In this document: piece after piece, positions 59,698 to 61,937 of the stretch
Layout of the letters: every line of letters begins with the position of its first letter
Position numbering within the stretch: position 1 is the stretch's first letter
NCBI GenBank assembly: GCA_930982035.1
Contig: CAKNJL010000006.1
Location: 1 to 61,937, forward strand
Direction of reading: 5' to 3'
DNA length: 61,937 bases
Source: an uncultured Clostridium sp.
GTDB lineage: Bacteria > Bacillota > Clostridia > TANB77 > CAG-508
The notes under the pieces: generated by a model
The model's database searches: none
The model's input: only the letters and a program-made list of their open reading frames with translations
What the model was told of the DNA's origin: nothing
Program-made: the position numbers and the translations under genes

Positions 59698-60321
59698 CTA
59701 CTCCTTAGCCTCTATGTTATTAAACAATATATCTAAAACATTATTTTCATTCATCATTTTACCTAAATATGAATCTTCAACTAATGTATATACTTGATTT
59801 TCAGGTTCTATCTCTCCACTTAAATTAATTAACAATAACGCTATATATACTATCAACAAACCTCTTAGAATACCATAAATTATCCCCCCTAGTTTGTTAA
59901 ATTGATTCAATATAGGCAATTTTGAAACCAAATTTGCTAATGTTGTAACAAATCTTAGAGCAATTCTTATTCCAACATATAAGATCAAAATTACTGCACC
60001 TTGAATAATATTAATAGAAATTGTCCTTGCGGTTTCTGGTAACATATTATTTTGTATACTTTCTACAATTTGATTACTTCCATTTTCATCATTTGACATT
60101 ATATCATTTGCCTCTTCTAAAATTGCATTTTGTATTGTTTCATCAATACTTGTTACATTAATAATAAGATTTGATATTGGCTTATATAATATTAATGTAG
60201 CTAATATAGATATTACTACTGCAACTAATTGTATTGACAATGTTATTAATCCTTTTCTGTATGCTAAAAAAGTAGATAATAAAATTATTGCAACTATTAT
60301 TAAATCCACAACTATACTCAT
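59698..60321 (-). CDS. CvpA-family membrane protein
   Basis: 207 aa, with AAGGAAGG before the ATG. Four likely membrane segments: about 2-20, 28-48, 105-125 and 145-165. The VVDLIIVAIILLSTFLAYRKG start and GGIIYGILRGLLIVYIALLLI are typical of the CvpA (colicin V production) family. In other bacteria it is linked to envelope stress and to purine or secretion operons; the exact role is unresolved. It lies between the LytR-type gene and the DUF5711-like gene on the same strand, with gaps of 147 and 224 bp. Confidence 0.85.
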   Translation of the reverse strand: MSIVVDLIIVAIILLSTFLAYRKGLITLSIQLVAVVISILATLILYKPISNLIINVTSIDETIQNAILEEANDIMSNDENGSNQIVESIQNNMLPETARTISINIIQGAVILILYVGIRIALRFVTTLANLVSKLPILNQFNKLGGIIYGILRGLLIVYIALLLINLSGEIEPENQVYTLVEDSYLGKMMNENNVLDILFNNIEAKE

Positions 60322-60545
60322 AATACAGACCTTCCTTTCTTATTTAATTTTATTAATTTTTATAATAGCGTAAAAACGATATTTTGGAAAATATTATTTT
60401 TTTAGTTTGTCTTTATAACATTTTATTAAAACATTTATCACATTTTGTCGAAAAACAAATCAGAAATCCTTACAATTTATATTAATTTAAACTTTTCTTT
60501 TTAGCTTTCAATAAATACATTTTATAACCTGGTCCAAATCGTCTC

Positions 60546-61724
60546 TTATAAATTTATGATTTCTACTTTATCTCTGTAAATTATTCCTGCTATACTGTTT
60601 GATACAGTTACATTAGTAACCTCTTGGCTTGCTATATATCTTTTTACTAGCCATCCTCCTGTATTTATAAATTCTACTTCTGTTCCTAAATTTAAAACAA
60701 TTATATCTCCTTTAGTATAAATCTCTTTAACAGATGATTCCAAAGTATAATTTTTGATATTTCTTGTATCTATGTCTACAATATTAACTGCTGAATTTGC
60801 TGAAAATATTCCTGATGACTCTTCTTCAATTGTCACAAAATTATTATTTAACTTAACTGATTGCGCTATTATTTTCTTATCATCATTTTCAAACATTGTT
60901 GTTTCTTGACCATTTTCAATAACACTAATTTTATCTGTATACATACACACAATTCTATTTTTATCTTGATACTCAATATCTATGATTAATTTATTTTGCT
61001 CACTCTGATAATTATTTTCTTCCGAATTACTTGGATCTGTTCTTGCATCTTCTATAGAAATAACTCTTATATGTGATTGTATTATTGTTCCAGAAGTATC
61101 TACATCAGCAATTGCTAAATATTTATTATCATTTGATATTGAAACATCCATTGCTATAGTTGATGATAAAAATCTCTTAAACAAAGCATTTCCTTCTGGA
61201 TCAAATACCTGAACTACACTTTTATAACTTGTTCCAGATATAATAACTGCTACATAACCATTTTTATTCACATATACTTGTGAAATATTACCTTCTACTT
61301 CACTATTCCAGATAATCTTTTTATCTTCTATTAAATATATTTTTTGTCCATTTTGCTCTCCTACTATTAAAAATCGATTAGAAGAATTAAACAATGGTGT
61401 TGTTATTTCCATATCTAAGCTTGCTTCTTCTGAACCTGTCGTTCCATATAAGGACAATTTATTCTTATTTAATATTCCAATATAATGATTAAATGCATAT
61501 ACATTTGAAGATTGTTCCTCTTCTAATTCAATTACAGCTACTTTATCCTGAGATATTTCTTTTCTAAAGACTTGTATATCAATCCAATCTCTGAACTCTT
61601 CATTACTTACATATAGAGCAGTTAAAACAATTATAGCAATAACAATTATTGCTATTAAAATTGATATTATTATTTTTTTTGCATTTATTTTTTTCTTTTC
61701 AGGTTGTTCCCAATAATCTCTCAT
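60546..61724 (-). CDS. DUF5711-like membrane-anchored protein with predicted propeller fold
   Basis: 392 aa, with AAGGAGATAT before the ATG. A short basic head and one membrane segment (about 17-43) precede about 330 residues of short beta-strand repeats (KVAVIELEEEQSSNVYAF, NKLSLYGTTGSEEASLD, KIIWNSEVEGNISQVYV...), the look of a seven- or eight-bladed propeller, outside the cell. I associate this with the DUF5711 family of Clostridia. Function unknown; its neighbours act in the envelope. It is the upstream-most gene of the minus-strand group that includes the CvpA-like and LytR-type genes. Confidence 0.75.
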   Translation of the reverse strand: MRDYWEQPEKKKINAKKIIISILIAIIVIAIIVLTALYVSNEEFRDWIDIQVFRKEISQDKVAVIELEEEQSSNVYAFNHYIGILNKNKLSLYGTTGSEEASLDMEITTPLFNSSNRFLIVGEQNGQKIYLIEDKKIIWNSEVEGNISQVYVNKNGYVAVIISGTSYKSVVQVFDPEGNALFKRFLSSTIAMDVSISNDNKYLAIADVDTSGTIIQSHIRVISIEDARTDPSNSEENNYQSEQNKLIIDIEYQDKNRIVCMYTDKISVIENGQETTMFENDDKKIIAQSVKLNNNFVTIEEESSGIFSANSAVNIVDIDTRNIKNYTLESSVKEIYTKGDIIVLNLGTEVEFINTGGWLVKRYIASQEVTNVTVSNSIAGIIYRDKVEIINL

Positions 61725-61782
61725 ACTATATCTCCTTATATCTCCTTATCTTTTGCTAATGATATTCTACTATATCATGCAC

Positions 61783-61810
61783 AAAAAAGCAAGTTACCAC
61801 TTGCTTTTTT
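61783..61810. terminator. Perfect bidirectional terminator
   Basis: AAAAAAGCAAGT (61783-61794) pairs with ACTTGCTTTTTT (61799-61810), 4-nt loop. It can stop transcripts from either side upstream of the DUF5711-like gene. Confidence 0.85.
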
Positions 61811-61837
61811 AACGGAACATTAAGGACTGTTAATGGG

Positions 61838-61937
61838 TGTCAATAGAGACGGAGATTTTGGTCAATGGGGACGGAGATTTTTGTGTCAATGGGGACGGAG
61901 ATTTTGACAACATTGTTAATGACAATGTTGTCAAAAT
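61838..61937 (+). repeat. REP-like array with three GTCAATGGGGACGGAGATTTT-type units and a terminal palindrome
   Basis: Units begin at about 61839, 61861 and 61885; the first reads CAATAGAGAC, the other two CAATGGGGAC. Directly after comes a perfect 15-bp palindrome (61901-61915 with 61923-61937, 7-nt loop) that runs to the window edge. The pattern recalls the REP sequences that flank IS200-like (Y1) transposases in Firmicutes; such a gene may lie just beyond the window. Confidence 0.6.

Overview
The window is very AT-rich DNA from a low-GC Gram-positive bacterium, most likely an anaerobic, gut-type member of the Clostridia. The evidence is a superoxide reductase, a minimal SufBC iron-sulfur system under a DtxR-type repressor, an LCP/CvpA/DacF/ComEA-like envelope set, strong AAGGAGG ribosome sites, and a Cna_B/SpaA/MucBP surface giant. 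No species can be named from sequence alone.

Layout. 1-6.4 kb is a defence-like cluster on the minus strand. It holds a PD-(D/E)XK plus GIY-YIG-like protein broken by one extra T in a homopolymer, a Cas4-like nuclease fused to a DnaQ-like exonuclease (DUF2779), a WYL regulator and a CbxX-type AAA+ ATPase. 6.7-23.4 kb is a 16.7-kb integrated element. It is bounded by a 15-bp direct repeat taken from the anticodon arm of an initiator tRNA-Met, with matching integrase arm-site-like repeats inside both ends. It carries a tyrosine integrase, an excisionase-like protein, a replisome organizer/DnaC-type loader pair, a triple-hairpin candidate origin, a Hachiman pair (hamA/hamB), an AlwI-family type IIS restriction-modification system with a fused double Dam methylase, an unassigned zinc-cluster protein with a nuclease-like C-terminus, and a possible HEPN-like cargo gene. 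No phage structural or conjugation genes were seen in it.

23.5-33.4 kb is a second accessory block: a complete DpnII-type system (dpnM-dpnA-dpnB) plus an extra methylase, a Nudix hydrolase, a candidate 122-bp MITE, a methyltransferase and a two-gene DUF262 operon resembling GmrSD/SspE-type restriction. It ends at an intact initiator tRNA-fMet gene (33,973-34,048).

34-61.9 kb looks like the ordinary chromosome: desulfoferrodoxin, a membrane-anchored serine hydrolase, dtxR-sufC-sufB with a clear promoter/operator, and a 5403-residue surface protein. Next come ComEA-like, DacF, LytR-type, CvpA-like and DUF5711-like envelope genes. The giant protein contains 14 near-identical repeats of about 64 residues split 7+7 (probably two seven-bladed propellers), six more diverged repeats, six Cna_B and ten C-terminal MucBP repeats. 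Several intergenic repeat families lie in this half, and the last 100 bp hold a REP-like array with a 15-bp palindrome.

The left half is thus a stack of anti-phage modules gathered around tRNA-fMet-derived sites, and the right half is cell-surface and iron-sulfur housekeeping. All starts revised here rest on ribosome binding sites read by eye; domain calls are by motif recognition, not database search.
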